From: Enhydrobacter aerosaccus
GTDB taxonomy: Bacteria > Pseudomonadota > Alphaproteobacteria > Reyranellales > Reyranellaceae
DNA: 64,000 nucleotides
Direction: 5' to 3'
Assembly: GCA_903832005.1 (NCBI GenBank)
Contig: CAIKZO010000074.1
Location: forward strand, 1 to 64,000
In this document: positions 1 to 7,914 of the stretch, piece by piece
Layout of the letters: every line of letters starts with the position of its first letter
Position numbering within the stretch: position 1 is the first letter of the stretch
Notes under the pieces: generated by a model
Told to the model about the DNA's origin: nothing
What the model saw: only the letters and a program-made list of their open reading frames with translations
Database searches by the model: none
Translations under genes and position numbers: made by a program

Positions 1-2
1 AG

Positions 3-42
3 CCCCCTCACCCAACCTCTCCCCCTAGCGGGGGAGAGGAGC
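3..42. repeat. Palindromic intergenic repeat, copy 1
   Basis: A 40-bp element whose core is a 10-bp stem (CCTCTCCCCC / GGGGGAGAGG) closed by a TAGC loop. It lies just beyond the stop of the ABC permease at 68. A second copy at 910-949 is in the opposite orientation and differs at one base, so the two form inverted repeats around the permease gene. It looks like a REP-like or bidirectional terminator element; I see no transposase. Confidence 0.8.
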
Positions 43-67
43 CTGAGAGAATGTGAGGCCAGGTCGA

Positions 68-886
68 TCATGCGGACGCCCTGCGATCCAGCCGACGATA
101 AGCGGCGAAGATGAACAGGGTCACGATCAGCAGGATCGTCGAGATCGCCGAGGCCTGTTCCCAGCGCGGGATCTGGTTGATCAGCGTATCGAGCAGGTTG
201 GAGATCATCGGCACCCGGCCGCCACCCAGCACCGCGGGCGTGATGTAGAAGCCGAGACACAGGATGAAGACCAGCAACGTGCCCGCCGCCAGCGCCGGCA
301 GGGTGAGCGGGAAATAGACCTTCCAGAAGATCGTACGCGCGGGTGCGCCGAGCGATGCGGCTGCCTGCAACAGGCGATCGTCGATGCGGATCATGGCGGC
401 AAACAGCGGCAAGACGAGGAACGGCAGCAGCACATTGGCCATGCCGATGGTGACGCCAAGCTCGTTGTAGAGAAAGGACACGGGCGCGTCGGTGAGGCCG
501 GTCCATTGCAGGAAGCGGTTCACCAAGCCCGCGTTGCCCAGTACGACGATCCAGGCGTAGGTGCGCACGAGGATCGACACCCAGAACGGCAGCACGACCA
601 GCGTGATCGCGATGGCGCGGCCGGTGCCGCTCAGGCTACGCATCCAGTGCGCCAGCGGATAGCCCACCGCCACGTTGGCGATCGTGGCGATCAGAGCGAT
701 CCGCATCGTGTTGCCCAGGACCTTCAGGTAGACCGGCGCCTCGAACAGGCCCTGGTAGTACTCGAGCGTGAAGCCCTGCGTCTTGTTCCAAAACGCAAGG
801 CCCAGCATGTAGAGGATCGGCGCATTGAAGGCGACGATCATCACCACGAGAAGCGGGACGATGAAGGAGAGGCCTTTTCCACGCAC
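68..886 (-). CDS. ABC transporter permease, polyamine (PotB) type
   Basis: A 272-residue inner-membrane permease of the spermidine/putrescine importer family. A first membrane helix occupies about residues 6-28, several hydrophobic helices follow, and the ABC-permease cytoplasmic loop (ASLGAPARTIFWKVYFPLTLP, split as ASLGA...FPLTLP) lies near residue 180. It is the last gene in the window of a minus-strand operon with an ATPase (2007-2978) and a binding protein (959-1984). PotABCD-type systems usually have two permeases, so the PotC-like partner probably lies beyond position 1. A palindromic repeat sits between this gene and the binding protein upstream. The substrate is not shown by sequence; the aminotransferase in the operon suggests an amino compound. 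Confidence 0.88.
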   Translation of the reverse strand: MRGKGLSFIVPLLVVMIVAFNAPILYMLGLAFWNKTQGFTLEYYQGLFEAPVYLKVLGNTMRIALIATIANVAVGYPLAHWMRSLSGTGRAIAITLVVLPFWVSILVRTYAWIVVLGNAGLVNRFLQWTGLTDAPVSFLYNELGVTIGMANVLLPFLVLPLFAAMIRIDDRLLQAAASLGAPARTIFWKVYFPLTLPALAAGTLLVFILCLGFYITPAVLGGGRVPMISNLLDTLINQIPRWEQASAISTILLIVTLFIFAAYRRLDRRASA

Positions 887-909
887 TAGTTGGTCATTCC
901 TCTTCTCTT

Positions 910-949
910 GCTCCTCTCCCCCGCTAGGGGGAGAGGTAGGGTGAGGGGG
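910..949. repeat. Palindromic intergenic repeat, copy 2
   Basis: This is the reverse complement of the element at 3-42 with one mismatch. It sits in the gap between the binding-protein stop (959) and the permease start (886) of the same minus-strand operon. In RNA it would form a strong 10-bp G/C stem. It could protect the binding-protein mRNA end or reduce read-through into the permease. Confidence 0.8.
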
Positions 950-958
950 CAGGCAGCA

Positions 959-1984
959 TCACAGGTTGAGCTTGAAGGCTTCCCACTTCTTGTTCACGGC
1001 CTCGCCATTGTCGGCCCACCACTGGGCGTTCTCGAAGTACTGAACAGCCTTGTTCTGCTTGCTGGTCGGGAACAGTGCGAGCTTGTCCTGGGGCAGCAGC
1101 GGATCGATGTCAGGGCTGGAGCCGGTGTACGGGATCACCGTCGCGGCCTGGGCCTGGTTCTCCGGCAGCGACATCTCGTGCATCAGCTTGTAGGCCGCCG
1201 CCTTGTCCTCGGGCTTGGCGCCTTTGACGATGCCGAAGAAGGACAGATCGGCCTTGCCGCCGACGTAGCTCATGGCGAGCGCCGGCTCATTGATGACGCG
1301 GCCCGACCAGCAGATCGCGTACTGTACTTCGTTGTCCTTCAGGAGCTGCGCCGGCTGGGCGCCCGCCTTCCACCACACCGAGACGTCCTTCTTGATCTCA
1401 TCGAGCTTCTTGAAGGCGAGATCGACGTCGAGCGGGAAGAGCTTGTCGATCGGCACGCCCGCCGCCTGGCAGGCGAACGGCAGCAGGTAATGCGGATAAT
1501 CCGGCAGGCAGCGCTTACCCGGGAAGTTCTTGAGATCGAAGAACTCGGTGAAGTTCTTCGGCTCCTTGGTGCCCTTGCGCCACGACATGATCGTCGAGAA
1601 GTACTGGTAGCCGAAGCCGTATTCGTTCTTGGCCTCGGGGAACATCGGCGCCGGATTGACCGCGGCCCAGTCGATCGGCTCGATCAGGCCGAGTTTCTTG
1701 GCCTGCAGCACGACACCCGAACCTAGCTCGAACAGCACCGTGCTGGTCTGGCCGCTGGCGACCAGCGCCTGCAGCTTGCCGAGCGAGCTCGGGCTCTCGC
1801 GGATGACGTTGATGCCGGACTTCTTGCGCAGCGGCTCGATGTAGCCCTTCTCGATCGAATCGCCGGAGAGGCCACCCGACTCGATCATGCGGATTTCCTT
1901 CGACTGGGCGCGCGCGCCCGCCGACAGGATGCCGAACGTCGACACGCCGGCAGCGGCGCCGGCCACGAAATTACGTCTTCTCAT
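959..1984 (-). CDS. ABC transporter substrate-binding protein, PotD/Fe3+-type
   Basis: A 341-residue periplasmic binding protein. I placed the start at 1984, where MRRRNFVAGAAAG opens a twin-arginine-like export signal ending near ALA-type GARAQ and is preceded by a strong GAGGAGG ribosome site; a longer reading from 2068 would have no such signal. The mature part resembles family-1 extracellular solute-binding proteins of polyamine importers (spacing of 'ALVASGQTSTVLFELGSG' and 'WSGRVINEPALAMSY' type blocks). It follows the ATPase by 22 bp in one operon. The ligand is unknown; the linked class III and class IV aminotransferases suggest an amine or amino acid. Confidence 0.88.
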   Translation of the reverse strand: MRRRNFVAGAAAGVSTFGILSAGARAQSKEIRMIESGGLSGDSIEKGYIEPLRKKSGINVIRESPSSLGKLQALVASGQTSTVLFELGSGVVLQAKKLGLIEPIDWAAVNPAPMFPEAKNEYGFGYQYFSTIMSWRKGTKEPKNFTEFFDLKNFPGKRCLPDYPHYLLPFACQAAGVPIDKLFPLDVDLAFKKLDEIKKDVSVWWKAGAQPAQLLKDNEVQYAICWSGRVINEPALAMSYVGGKADLSFFGIVKGAKPEDKAAAYKLMHEMSLPENQAQAATVIPYTGSSPDIDPLLPQDKLALFPTSKQNKAVQYFENAQWWADNGEAVNKKWEAFKLNL

Positions 1985-2006
1985 CTTTGCCTCCTCGGTT
2001 GTTCCC

Positions 2007-2978
2007 TCACGCGACCGGCCACAGGTCGGTCGCGTCCCACGACACAGAAACTTTTTCGCCGGCGGCATAGGCTCGCCCGACGAACGGCTGGGCCGCCACC
2101 ATCGGCGCCGCGCCGCCCTCCAGTTCGAGATGATAACGGACCATCTGGCCGAGATAGATCGCCTCGATCACCTTGGCAGGCCGGCCACCGTTCACACCGG
2201 CCGCTTCAAGCTTCACCCTCTCCGGCCGCACCAACCCGGTGCCGCCGCCGGGGAGGCCGATAAAATTCGCGATGCCCAGGAACTCGGCCACGAAGCGGTT
2301 GGCAGGCTTGAGATAGGCTTCGGTCGGTGCCGCCACCTGCTGCGTCTTGCCATGGTTCAGCACCATGATCCGGTCGCTGAGCGACAGCGCTTCTTCCTGG
2401 TCGTGCGTCACCAGCAGGGTCGTGACGCCAAGCGTGCGCTGGAGCTGCTTCAGCTCGACTTGCAATTCCTCGCGCAGCTTGCGGTCGAGCGCGCCCAGCG
2501 GCTCGTCGAGCAGCAGGATGTCGGGCTTGAACACGACGGCGCGCGCCAGCGCCACCCTCTGTTGCTGGCCGCCCGAGAGCTGCGACGGACGGCGATCGTG
2601 CAGGCCCTCCAGCCGCACCAGCTTCAGCGCGTCGAGCGCCTGCGTGCGGGCCGTAGCGCCGGTGATCTTGCGCACGCCCAACGGAAAGAGAACATTCTCC
2701 AGCACCGTCATGTGCGGGAACAGCGCATAGGACTGGAACACCAGGCCGATGTTGCGCTCCTGCGCCGGCGCCTCGGTGACGTCGCGCCCGCCGATGAAGA
2801 TGCGGCCCGAGGTCGGCCGGTTGAGGCCCGCGATCAGCGACAGCAAGGTCGTCTTGCCCGAGCCGCTGGGGCCGAGGATGGTGACGAACTCGCCCTGCGT
2901 GACCGAGAGATCGACGCTATCCGCCGCCGCCACGGCCCCGTAGCGTCGCGTCACGCCTTCGAGGCGGATGTCACTCAT
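2007..2978 (-). CDS. ABC transporter ATP-binding protein, PotA type
   Basis: A 323-residue ATPase. The Walker A motif GPSGSGKTT is at about residues 36-44, followed by the Q-loop (VFQSYALFPHM), the signature LSGGQQQRVALARA and Walker B with DEPLGALD. The C-terminal 80 residues form a TOBE-like regulatory domain (GLVRPERVKLE), as in PotA, FbpC and CysA relatives. Its ATG overlaps the TGA of the aminotransferase upstream (ATGA), indicating translational coupling. It should energise the permease at 68-886 and its unseen partner. Confidence 0.92.
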   Translation of the reverse strand: MSDIRLEGVTRRYGAVAAADSVDLSVTQGEFVTILGPSGSGKTTLLSLIAGLNRPTSGRIFIGGRDVTEAPAQERNIGLVFQSYALFPHMTVLENVLFPLGVRKITGATARTQALDALKLVRLEGLHDRRPSQLSGGQQQRVALARAVVFKPDILLLDEPLGALDRKLREELQVELKQLQRTLGVTTLLVTHDQEEALSLSDRIMVLNHGKTQQVAAPTEAYLKPANRFVAEFLGIANFIGLPGGGTGLVRPERVKLEAAGVNGGRPAKVIEAIYLGQMVRYHLELEGGAAPMVAAQPFVGRAYAAGEKVSVSWDATDLWPVA

Positions 2979-4279
2979 GTAAGCGTTGCCATGGCGCGGT
3001 CGGCCGCGGCGAGGGTCTCGTCGATAATCGCATCGTCATGCGCGACCGACAGGAACCATTTGGCGTTCTGGTTGGTGCGGATGCCCTCTTCCTGCAGCGC
3101 CAGATGGAAGGCCAGCGCCTTGTCGCGGTCGCAGGCCATCGACTCGCGGTAATTGCGCGGTGGTGCCGCGGACGTGAAGAAGACCTGGAAGATCGCGGGC
3201 AGCCCCTGCACCTTCACCGCCTGCTTGTGCTTCTTGCCCAGCTCCGCCAACCCCTGCATCAGACGCGTCCCCCGACGCTCGAGGTCACGATAGACCGCGC
3301 CGTCGCCCGCCTCCAGCACGTCGAGCGCGGCAATTGCCGCCGCCATGCTCTGGACATTGCCGTTGTAGGTGCCGCCATGCATCACGCCCTTGTCGAGCAG
3401 CGTGTCCATGACATCGCGGCGACCGCCGACCATGGCGAGCGGAAAGCCCGCGGCGACGGCCTTGGCATAGATCGAAAGGTCGGCCTTCACATTGTAGCGC
3501 CCCTGGGCGCCGCGCAGGCCGGCGCGGAAGCCGGTGATGACCTCGTCGCAGATGAACAGCGCACCGTTGGCTTTGCAGAGATCGCGTACACCCTCGAGAT
3601 AGCCGGGCGCCGGCTCAATCGGCCCGCCATTCACCATCACCGGTTCCATGATGACCGCCGCGATCTCGTCTTTGTGCCGCTGGAAGGCGGCGCTCAGAAG
3701 GTCGAGGTCGTTCCAGCCGCAGACGACGGTATCGTCGAGTACGCTGAGCGCCATACCAGGCGATCCCGCCACTGGCACCGGCGCATCGGCAGGGCCCGCT
3801 TCGTTGAGCGACGGCTTGGTGCTGATGAAGGCCTGGTCGCTCCAGCCGTGATAGTGGCCCTCGAATTTCAGGATCTTGGTCCGGCCGGTGAAGGCGCGGG
3901 CAAGGCGGAACGCCATCAGCACGGCCTCGGTGCCGGAGGTGGCGAAGCGCACGACTTCGGAACTGGGCAGCAGCCGGCACAGCCGCTCCGCCAGCTCCGT
4001 CTCGCGCGGATGCTGGGCGGCGAAGACCTGGCCTTCGCCCAAAGTCGCGGCAACCGCGGCCACGACCGACTTGGGCGCGTGCCCCAGAATGGCCGGGCCG
4101 TTGCCCAACACGTAATCGATGTGCACGTTGCCATCGACGTCGTAAAGACGCGCGCCCTCGCCCCGTTCGAAGAACAGCGGCACGGGGCTGGCGGCATAGC
4201 GCACGTTGCTGCTGACGCCGCCGGCCAAGGATTTCCGGGTACGTTCGTAGAGTTCGATCGATTTGGCGTAACTGCGCAT
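2975..4279 (-). CDS. Class III (PLP) aminotransferase, GSA-aminomutase-like
   Basis: A 434-residue fold-type I PLP enzyme. Asp245 in CDEVITGF should contact the pyridine nitrogen, Lys273 in YAKAVAAGFP should form the Schiff base, and SGTEA (about 115-119) binds phosphate. It resembles glutamate-1-semialdehyde 2,1-aminomutase, but it is first in an amino-compound importer operon and under a divergent GntR regulator. Alphaproteobacteria usually make 5-aminolevulinate by the C4 route and do not need HemL. A catabolic omega- or beta-amino acid transaminase is therefore the better inference. GAGGGA precedes the ATG. The presumed operator at 4330-4349 lies about 50 bp upstream of the start. Confidence 0.85.
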   Translation of the reverse strand: MRSYAKSIELYERTRKSLAGGVSSNVRYAASPVPLFFERGEGARLYDVDGNVHIDYVLGNGPAILGHAPKSVVAAVAATLGEGQVFAAQHPRETELAERLCRLLPSSEVVRFATSGTEAVLMAFRLARAFTGRTKILKFEGHYHGWSDQAFISTKPSLNEAGPADAPVPVAGSPGMALSVLDDTVVCGWNDLDLLSAAFQRHKDEIAAVIMEPVMVNGGPIEPAPGYLEGVRDLCKANGALFICDEVITGFRAGLRGAQGRYNVKADLSIYAKAVAAGFPLAMVGGRRDVMDTLLDKGVMHGGTYNGNVQSMAAAIAALDVLEAGDGAVYRDLERRGTRLMQGLAELGKKHKQAVKVQGLPAIFQVFFTSAAPPRNYRESMACDRDKALAFHLALQEEGIRTNQNAKWFLSVAHDDAIIDETLAAADRAMATLT

Positions 4280-4329
4280 GGTCCCTCACCAGCAAGAACG
4301 ATGCCTTGGCGGCAGGGCGGCGGCAATCA

Positions 4330-4349
4330 AAATTTGTGATCACAAATTT
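4330..4349. promoter_or_regulatory. Perfect 20-bp palindrome, probable GntR operator
   Basis: AAATTTGTGA followed directly by its reverse complement, with no mismatch. The inner TTGTGATCACAA has the alternating GT/AC layout of operators bound by FadR/VanR-type (FCD) GntR regulators. It sits in the divergent gap, 14 bp before the regulator start at 4363 and 51 bp before the aminotransferase start at 4279. It is therefore placed to control both promoters. Confidence 0.8.
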
Positions 4350-4362
4350 GGCCGTTCGGTCT

Positions 4363-5124
4363 ATGCTCCACTGGATGGGCACGAAGATCCCCGCCGATAC
4401 CTCTCTCCGCAGCCAGGTCTACGACTCGCTGCGCGCGGCGCTGACGGCCGGGCGATTTACCCCGGGACAGAAACTTTCCTTCCGCTTCATCGCCGGCACT
4501 CTGGGCGTCAGCCTGACGCCGGTACGCGAGGCGATCCGCCGGCTGGTGGCCGAGGGCGCGATCGAAATGCAGGCCGGGCGGTCGGTGCGCGTGCCGCTGA
4601 TGACAAAGGACAAGATCCTTGAGCTGCGCGACATCCGCAGGACGCTCGAAGGCATGGCCGTCGAGAAGGCCGCCGCCCGCGCGACCGCCGCCCAGGTCGC
4701 CCGGCTGCGCCGCATCGCCAGTGAGCTCGTGGCCGTCCGAGGTCGTGGCGACACGGCGGCCGACCGCCAGAAGATCCGCGAGTTCCACTTCGCCCTCTAT
4801 GCCATCGCAGGCCAACCGACACTGCTGCAGATCATCGAAGGCCTGTGGCTGCGCACCGGTCCGTACATGAATTTGCTCTACCCGGACTACATCACCTCGC
4901 CGCGCGGGCCGGAGCGGCGGCTGCGGATCATCAAGGCCCTGCAGGACCATGATGCGCCGACGGCGCGGCGCGCGATCGAGGCCGACATCGGCGATGCCCT
5001 GTCCTATATCGCGGGACTGGCCGACGCCGCGGGCAACATCGCTCCCGCCCAGCCCGCCGCCGAGCGGAAACGCCGGCGCGGTCGCTCTTCACCGCCGCCG
5101 TCCGGTGCATTAGTTTTCCCCTAA
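4363..5124 (+). CDS. GntR family transcriptional regulator (FCD/FadR-VanR type)
   Basis: About 253 residues. An N-terminal winged helix-turn-helix runs over the first 75 residues (LRSQVYDSLRAAL...LSFRFIAGTLGVSLTPVREAIRRL), and an all-helical FCD ligand-binding domain follows (FHFALYAIAGQPTLLQIIEGLW; R.IIKAL..HD...AR.AI). The reading frame stays open upstream to 4306, but that would place the 20-bp palindrome inside the gene. I prefer ATG 4363, with ATG 4375 as the alternative; neither has a strong ribosome site. It probably represses the divergent aminotransferase/ABC operon and itself, releasing on an amino or keto acid; the effector is inferred. Confidence 0.87.
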   Translation: MLHWMGTKIPADTSLRSQVYDSLRAALTAGRFTPGQKLSFRFIAGTLGVSLTPVREAIRRLVAEGAIEMQAGRSVRVPLMTKDKILELRDIRRTLEGMAVEKAAARATAAQVARLRRIASELVAVRGRGDTAADRQKIREFHFALYAIAGQPTLLQIIEGLWLRTGPYMNLLYPDYITSPRGPERRLRIIKALQDHDAPTARRAIEADIGDALSYIAGLADAAGNIAPAQPAAERKRRRGRSSPPPSGALVFP

Positions 5125-5141
5125 CCGAGAGAGGACGTTTC

Positions 5142-6071
5142 ATGGCCCAACAGCTCAGCAATCAACGCATCGCCTGGTTCAATGGCAAGTTCGTGCCGGA
5201 GAACGAAGTCATGATCCCGTTCCGCGACCGCTCGTGGAAATACGGCGACGGTGCCTTCGACATGACGCGCACCTTCAACGGCCATCCGTTCCGGCTGAAA
5301 GAGCATATCGACCGCTTCTACCGGTCGCTGCGTTACCTGCAGATCGATCCGGGCATCACGGCCAAGGAGATGGTCGCGGCGAGCGAAGAGGTCGTGGCCC
5401 GCAACGAGCACTTGCGCGCCGATATCGGCGACTGGTGGCTGGGCCAAAGGGTCAGCCGCGGCGTCGATGCGGTGGGTGACGAGGGCTGGGACCATACCGG
5501 CCCCAATGTCGTGATCGAGATGCTGCCGCTGCCCTTCGCCAAGCGCGCCAAGCAGTACCGCGACGGCGCGGACTGCATGACGACGACCGCACGCCGCATT
5601 GCGCCATCGATGCTCAGCCCGCGGGCCAAGACGCACAACTACCTCAACATGATCATGGCCGAGAAGCCGATCAAGGCGCTGAACCCGGACGCCTGGCCGA
5701 TCCTGCTCGACGAGAACGGCAATCTCGCCGAAGGCCTCGGCTCGAACATCTTCATCGTCCGCGAGGGCCAGCTCTTCACGCCGTCTGAGCGTTACGTGCT
5801 GCCGGGCGTGTCGCGCCAGATGACCATGGACATGGCCAAGCAGCTCGGCATCGCCTGCACGCCGGGCGACGTCGACCTGTTCGACGCCGCCAATGCCGAG
5901 GAGATGTTCCTGACCTCGACCAGCCTCTGCATCCTGCCCGTGCGTTCCTTCAACGGTGCGCCGGTGGGCGACGGCAAGATCCCGGGACCGATCACCAAGA
6001 AGCTGATCGACGCCTATTCCAAGGACGTCGGCTGTGACTTCGTGGGCCAGTACCTCAAGTTCCTGAATTGA
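5142..6071 (+). CDS. Class IV aminotransferase (branched-chain / D-amino acid type)
   Basis: A 309-residue fold-type IV PLP enzyme. Lys163 (RAKTHNYLN) is the expected Schiff-base residue and Glu197 (NLAEGLGSNIF) the pyridine contact. The C-terminal FLTSTSLCILPV stretch matches the family's cofactor loop. It is slightly shorter than IlvE proteins for biosynthesis and could equally act on D-amino acids or amines; the sequence alone does not decide. It starts 17 bp after the GntR gene, behind GAGAGAGGA. With the class III enzyme across the operator it gives a two-transaminase catabolic locus. Confidence 0.85.
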   Translation: MAQQLSNQRIAWFNGKFVPENEVMIPFRDRSWKYGDGAFDMTRTFNGHPFRLKEHIDRFYRSLRYLQIDPGITAKEMVAASEEVVARNEHLRADIGDWWLGQRVSRGVDAVGDEGWDHTGPNVVIEMLPLPFAKRAKQYRDGADCMTTTARRIAPSMLSPRAKTHNYLNMIMAEKPIKALNPDAWPILLDENGNLAEGLGSNIFIVREGQLFTPSERYVLPGVSRQMTMDMAKQLGIACTPGDVDLFDAANAEEMFLTSTSLCILPVRSFNGAPVGDGKIPGPITKKLIDAYSKDVGCDFVGQYLKFLN

Positions 6072-6529
6072 GGCGGCTGCTCCGGCTCGCGCCCGCCTGG
6101 GGCGCGGGCCTGCTCTGGGGCGCCTTCGTGCCCGCGGTCCTCTTTGCCGCCTGGGCACGAACGCCCTCTCTCCTGCCCATCACGCTTGGCATCACGATCC
6201 TGCATGCCTTTGGCCTCGGCCTGCCAGGCGCCCTGTTCTTCTGGTGGCGGCGATGGACCAGCCTGGCGGCTGTTGCAGCTGCCGGGTTCGTGGTCGGGGC
6301 GATCCCGATGGGCTTTCTTGTTTGGCCCGATGAGATCCGACACACCCCGAACAGCCTCATGGTGGCCGCAGGCTTCGGCCTCCTCGGCGCGAGCGGCGCG
6401 AGCACTTTCTGGCTCGTCTTGCGCGCCTGCGATGCCCTTTATCCAACGGGGCCACGATCGATGCGGCCCGGCGCCCTGCTCGCCTTCCTGGGTTTCTGCG
6501 CCGTTTTCGGCTGTTTCGTCTTCCTCTGA
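6068..6529 (+). CDS. Small multi-pass membrane protein, unknown function
   Basis: A 153-residue, strongly hydrophobic protein. Apparent membrane segments are at about residues 8-28, 33-53, 60-80, 93-115 and 132-152. The likely start is TTG 6068, which overlaps the stop of the aminotransferase gene upstream by three bases, so translation is probably coupled. The run of hydrophobic segments separated by charged turns (WWRRW, WPDEIRH) supports a real protein over the competing frame at 6144-6554. I do not recognise a family. Confidence 0.6.
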   Translation: MRRLLRLAPAWGAGLLWGAFVPAVLFAAWARTPSLLPITLGITILHAFGLGLPGALFFWWRRWTSLAAVAAAGFVVGAIPMGFLVWPDEIRHTPNSLMVAAGFGLLGASGASTFWLVLRACDALYPTGPRSMRPGALLAFLGFCAVFGCFVFL

Positions 6530-6551
6530 CCTATTCCACAGTCAACTGAGA

Positions 6552-6586
6552 TAGAATTCCCCCAACGACAATAACCATCGGGGGAA
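6552..6586 (+). promoter_or_regulatory. Possible promoter and ribosome-site-masking stem upstream of the uracil permease
   Basis: TTCCCCC (6557-6563) can pair with GGGGGAA (6580-6586) across a 16-nt loop. The second arm is the ribosome binding site of the permease that starts at 6590. TAGAAT at 6552-6557 is a fair -10 box, which would start transcripts at or just after the C run; the -35 region is weak. The arrangement recalls start-site-dependent masking at E. coli pyrC, which is known biology; its use here is inference. Confidence 0.45.
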
Positions 6587-6589
6587 ACC

Positions 6590-7864
6590 ATGTTCACTTG
6601 GACCGTAAAGCAGCCGGTCGACGGCGCCGTCGTCGCACCGGATGAACGCCTGCCGTGGCCGCAAACGACGGCGCTCGGCCTGCAGCATGTCGTGGCGATG
6701 TTCGGATCGACGATCCTGGCGCCACTGCTGATGGGCTTCGATCCCAACATCGCGATCCTGATGAGCGGCGTCGGCACGCTGATCTTCTTCCTGGCGACCG
6801 GCGGCAAGGTGCCGAGCTACGTCGGCTCCTCCTTTGCCTTCATCTCGGTCGTGCTTGCCGCCACCGGCTATGCCGGCAAGGGCATGAACGCAAACATTGC
6901 CGTGGCACTCGGTGGCATCATGGCCTGCGGCGCCTTCTATGCAGTGATCGCCGTCGCCGTAATGATCTCGGGCACGCGCTGGATCGAGCGGCTGATGCCA
7001 CCGGTCGTGACCGGCGCCGTCGTGGCCGTGATCGGCCTCAACCTGGCGGCCGTTCCGGTGAAGAACATGGCGCCCACGGGCTTCGACGCCTGGATGCAGG
7101 TGGTGACCTTCCTGAGTGTCGGCGTCGTCGCCGTTTTCACCTCGGGCATGGTGCGGCGCCTGCTGATCCTGGTCGGCTTGATCCTGGCCACGGTGATCTA
7201 TGCCGTGCTGACCAACGGCCTGGGCTGGGGCACGCCGATCGATGGTGCCGCGATCGCGGCGGCCGCCTGGTTCGGCGCGCCGCAGTTCACCGCGCCGGTG
7301 TTCGAGAGCCACGCGATGGCGCTGATCGCGCCGGTCGCCTTGATCCTCGTGGCCGAGAACCTCGGTCACCTGAAGGCGGTCAGCGCGATGACCGGCCGCG
7401 ACATGGATCCTTATATTGGCCGCGCCTTCCTGGGCGATGCGATCGCCACCATGGTCTCGGGCGCGATCGGCGGCACCGGCAACACGACCTACGCCGAGAA
7501 CATCGGCGTGATGGCCGCGACCAAGATCTACTCGACCGCGATCTTTGTCGTCGCCGCACTGTTCGCGATCCTGCTGGGCTTTTCGCCCAAGTTCGGCGCG
7601 CTGATCCACGCCATTCCGCTCGCCGTCATGGGTGGCATCTCGATCGTCGTGTTCGGCCTGATCGCGATCGCGGGTGCGCGCATCTGGGTCGACAACAGGG
7701 TCGATTTCGCCGACAGCCGAAACCTGATCGTGGCTGCGATCACCCTCGTGTTGGGCACTGGTGACTTCACTCTGCGGTTCGGCGGTTTCGCCATGGGCGG
7801 GATCGGCACGGCGACATTCGGTGCTATCCTGCTGCACGCTCTGTTGAGCCGGGGGAAGAAATAG
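6590..7864 (+). CDS. Uracil/xanthine permease, NCS2 (NAT) family
   Basis: A 424-residue inner-membrane nucleobase:cation symporter. N-terminal LGLQHVVAMFGSTILAP is the signature opening of the family. VAENLGHLKAV carries the family's conserved substrate-site Glu region near residue 260, and the motif GGTGNTTYAENIGVMAATK near 295-313 is the NAT signature in its uracil-permease form. About 12-14 membrane segments can be seen. Uracil or thymine is the likeliest cargo. Its last 22 codons are duplicated at 8751-8816, see the direct repeats. Confidence 0.9.
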   Translation: MFTWTVKQPVDGAVVAPDERLPWPQTTALGLQHVVAMFGSTILAPLLMGFDPNIAILMSGVGTLIFFLATGGKVPSYVGSSFAFISVVLAATGYAGKGMNANIAVALGGIMACGAFYAVIAVAVMISGTRWIERLMPPVVTGAVVAVIGLNLAAVPVKNMAPTGFDAWMQVVTFLSVGVVAVFTSGMVRRLLILVGLILATVIYAVLTNGLGWGTPIDGAAIAAAAWFGAPQFTAPVFESHAMALIAPVALILVAENLGHLKAVSAMTGRDMDPYIGRAFLGDAIATMVSGAIGGTGNTTYAENIGVMAATKIYSTAIFVVAALFAILLGFSPKFGALIHAIPLAVMGGISIVVFGLIAIAGARIWVDNRVDFADSRNLIVAAITLVLGTGDFTLRFGGFAMGGIGTATFGAILLHALLSRGKK

Positions 7865-7891
7865 CCATGCTGAAAGTGAAAGCCCACGAGA
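7799..7891. repeat. 93-bp direct repeat, left copy (permease end and vestigial enolase start)
   Basis: It matches 8751-8843 without gaps; I count 7 mismatches in 93 bases. This copy holds the real end of the permease gene and then the first eight codons of the enolase-superfamily gene (MLKVKAHE), before the sequence diverges at 7892. The two copies bracket 859 bp of unique DNA holding the TPR gene. The pattern shows that the permease and enolase-type genes were once adjacent. Confidence 0.92.
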
Positions 7892-7911
7892 GCGCGCAGG
7901 CTCGAGGCTGA
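7867..7911 (+). pseudogene. Vestigial 5' end of the enolase-superfamily gene (14 codons)
   Basis: ATG at 7867 opens MLKVKAHE, identical to the start of the gene at 8819, then runs out of homology (SAQARG) and stops at 7909-7911. It keeps the strong GGGGGAAG ribosome site and ends three bases before the TPR gene's ATG at 7915. It could now serve as a short leader ORF coupling translation into the TPR gene. Confidence 0.75.
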
Positions 7912-7914
7912 TTC

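Noticed and set aside
53-889. Long open frames opposite to real genes (for example 53-889 plus, 2975-4339 plus, 10118-11833 plus, 43518-45332 minus)
   Set aside because: They are rich in Arg, His and Gly without domain motifs and lie exactly across recognised genes; typical of high-GC antisense frames.
2975-4279. hemL (glutamate-1-semialdehyde aminomutase for heme)
   Set aside because: Family resemblance is real but the operon is a transporter/catabolic one and alphaproteobacteria normally use the C4 route; a catabolic transaminase is more likely.
6144-6554. Alternative gene 6144-6554 in place of the small membrane protein
   Set aside because: It lacks hydrophobic segments or motifs, whereas the frame at 6068-6529 has regular membrane helices and a coupled start.
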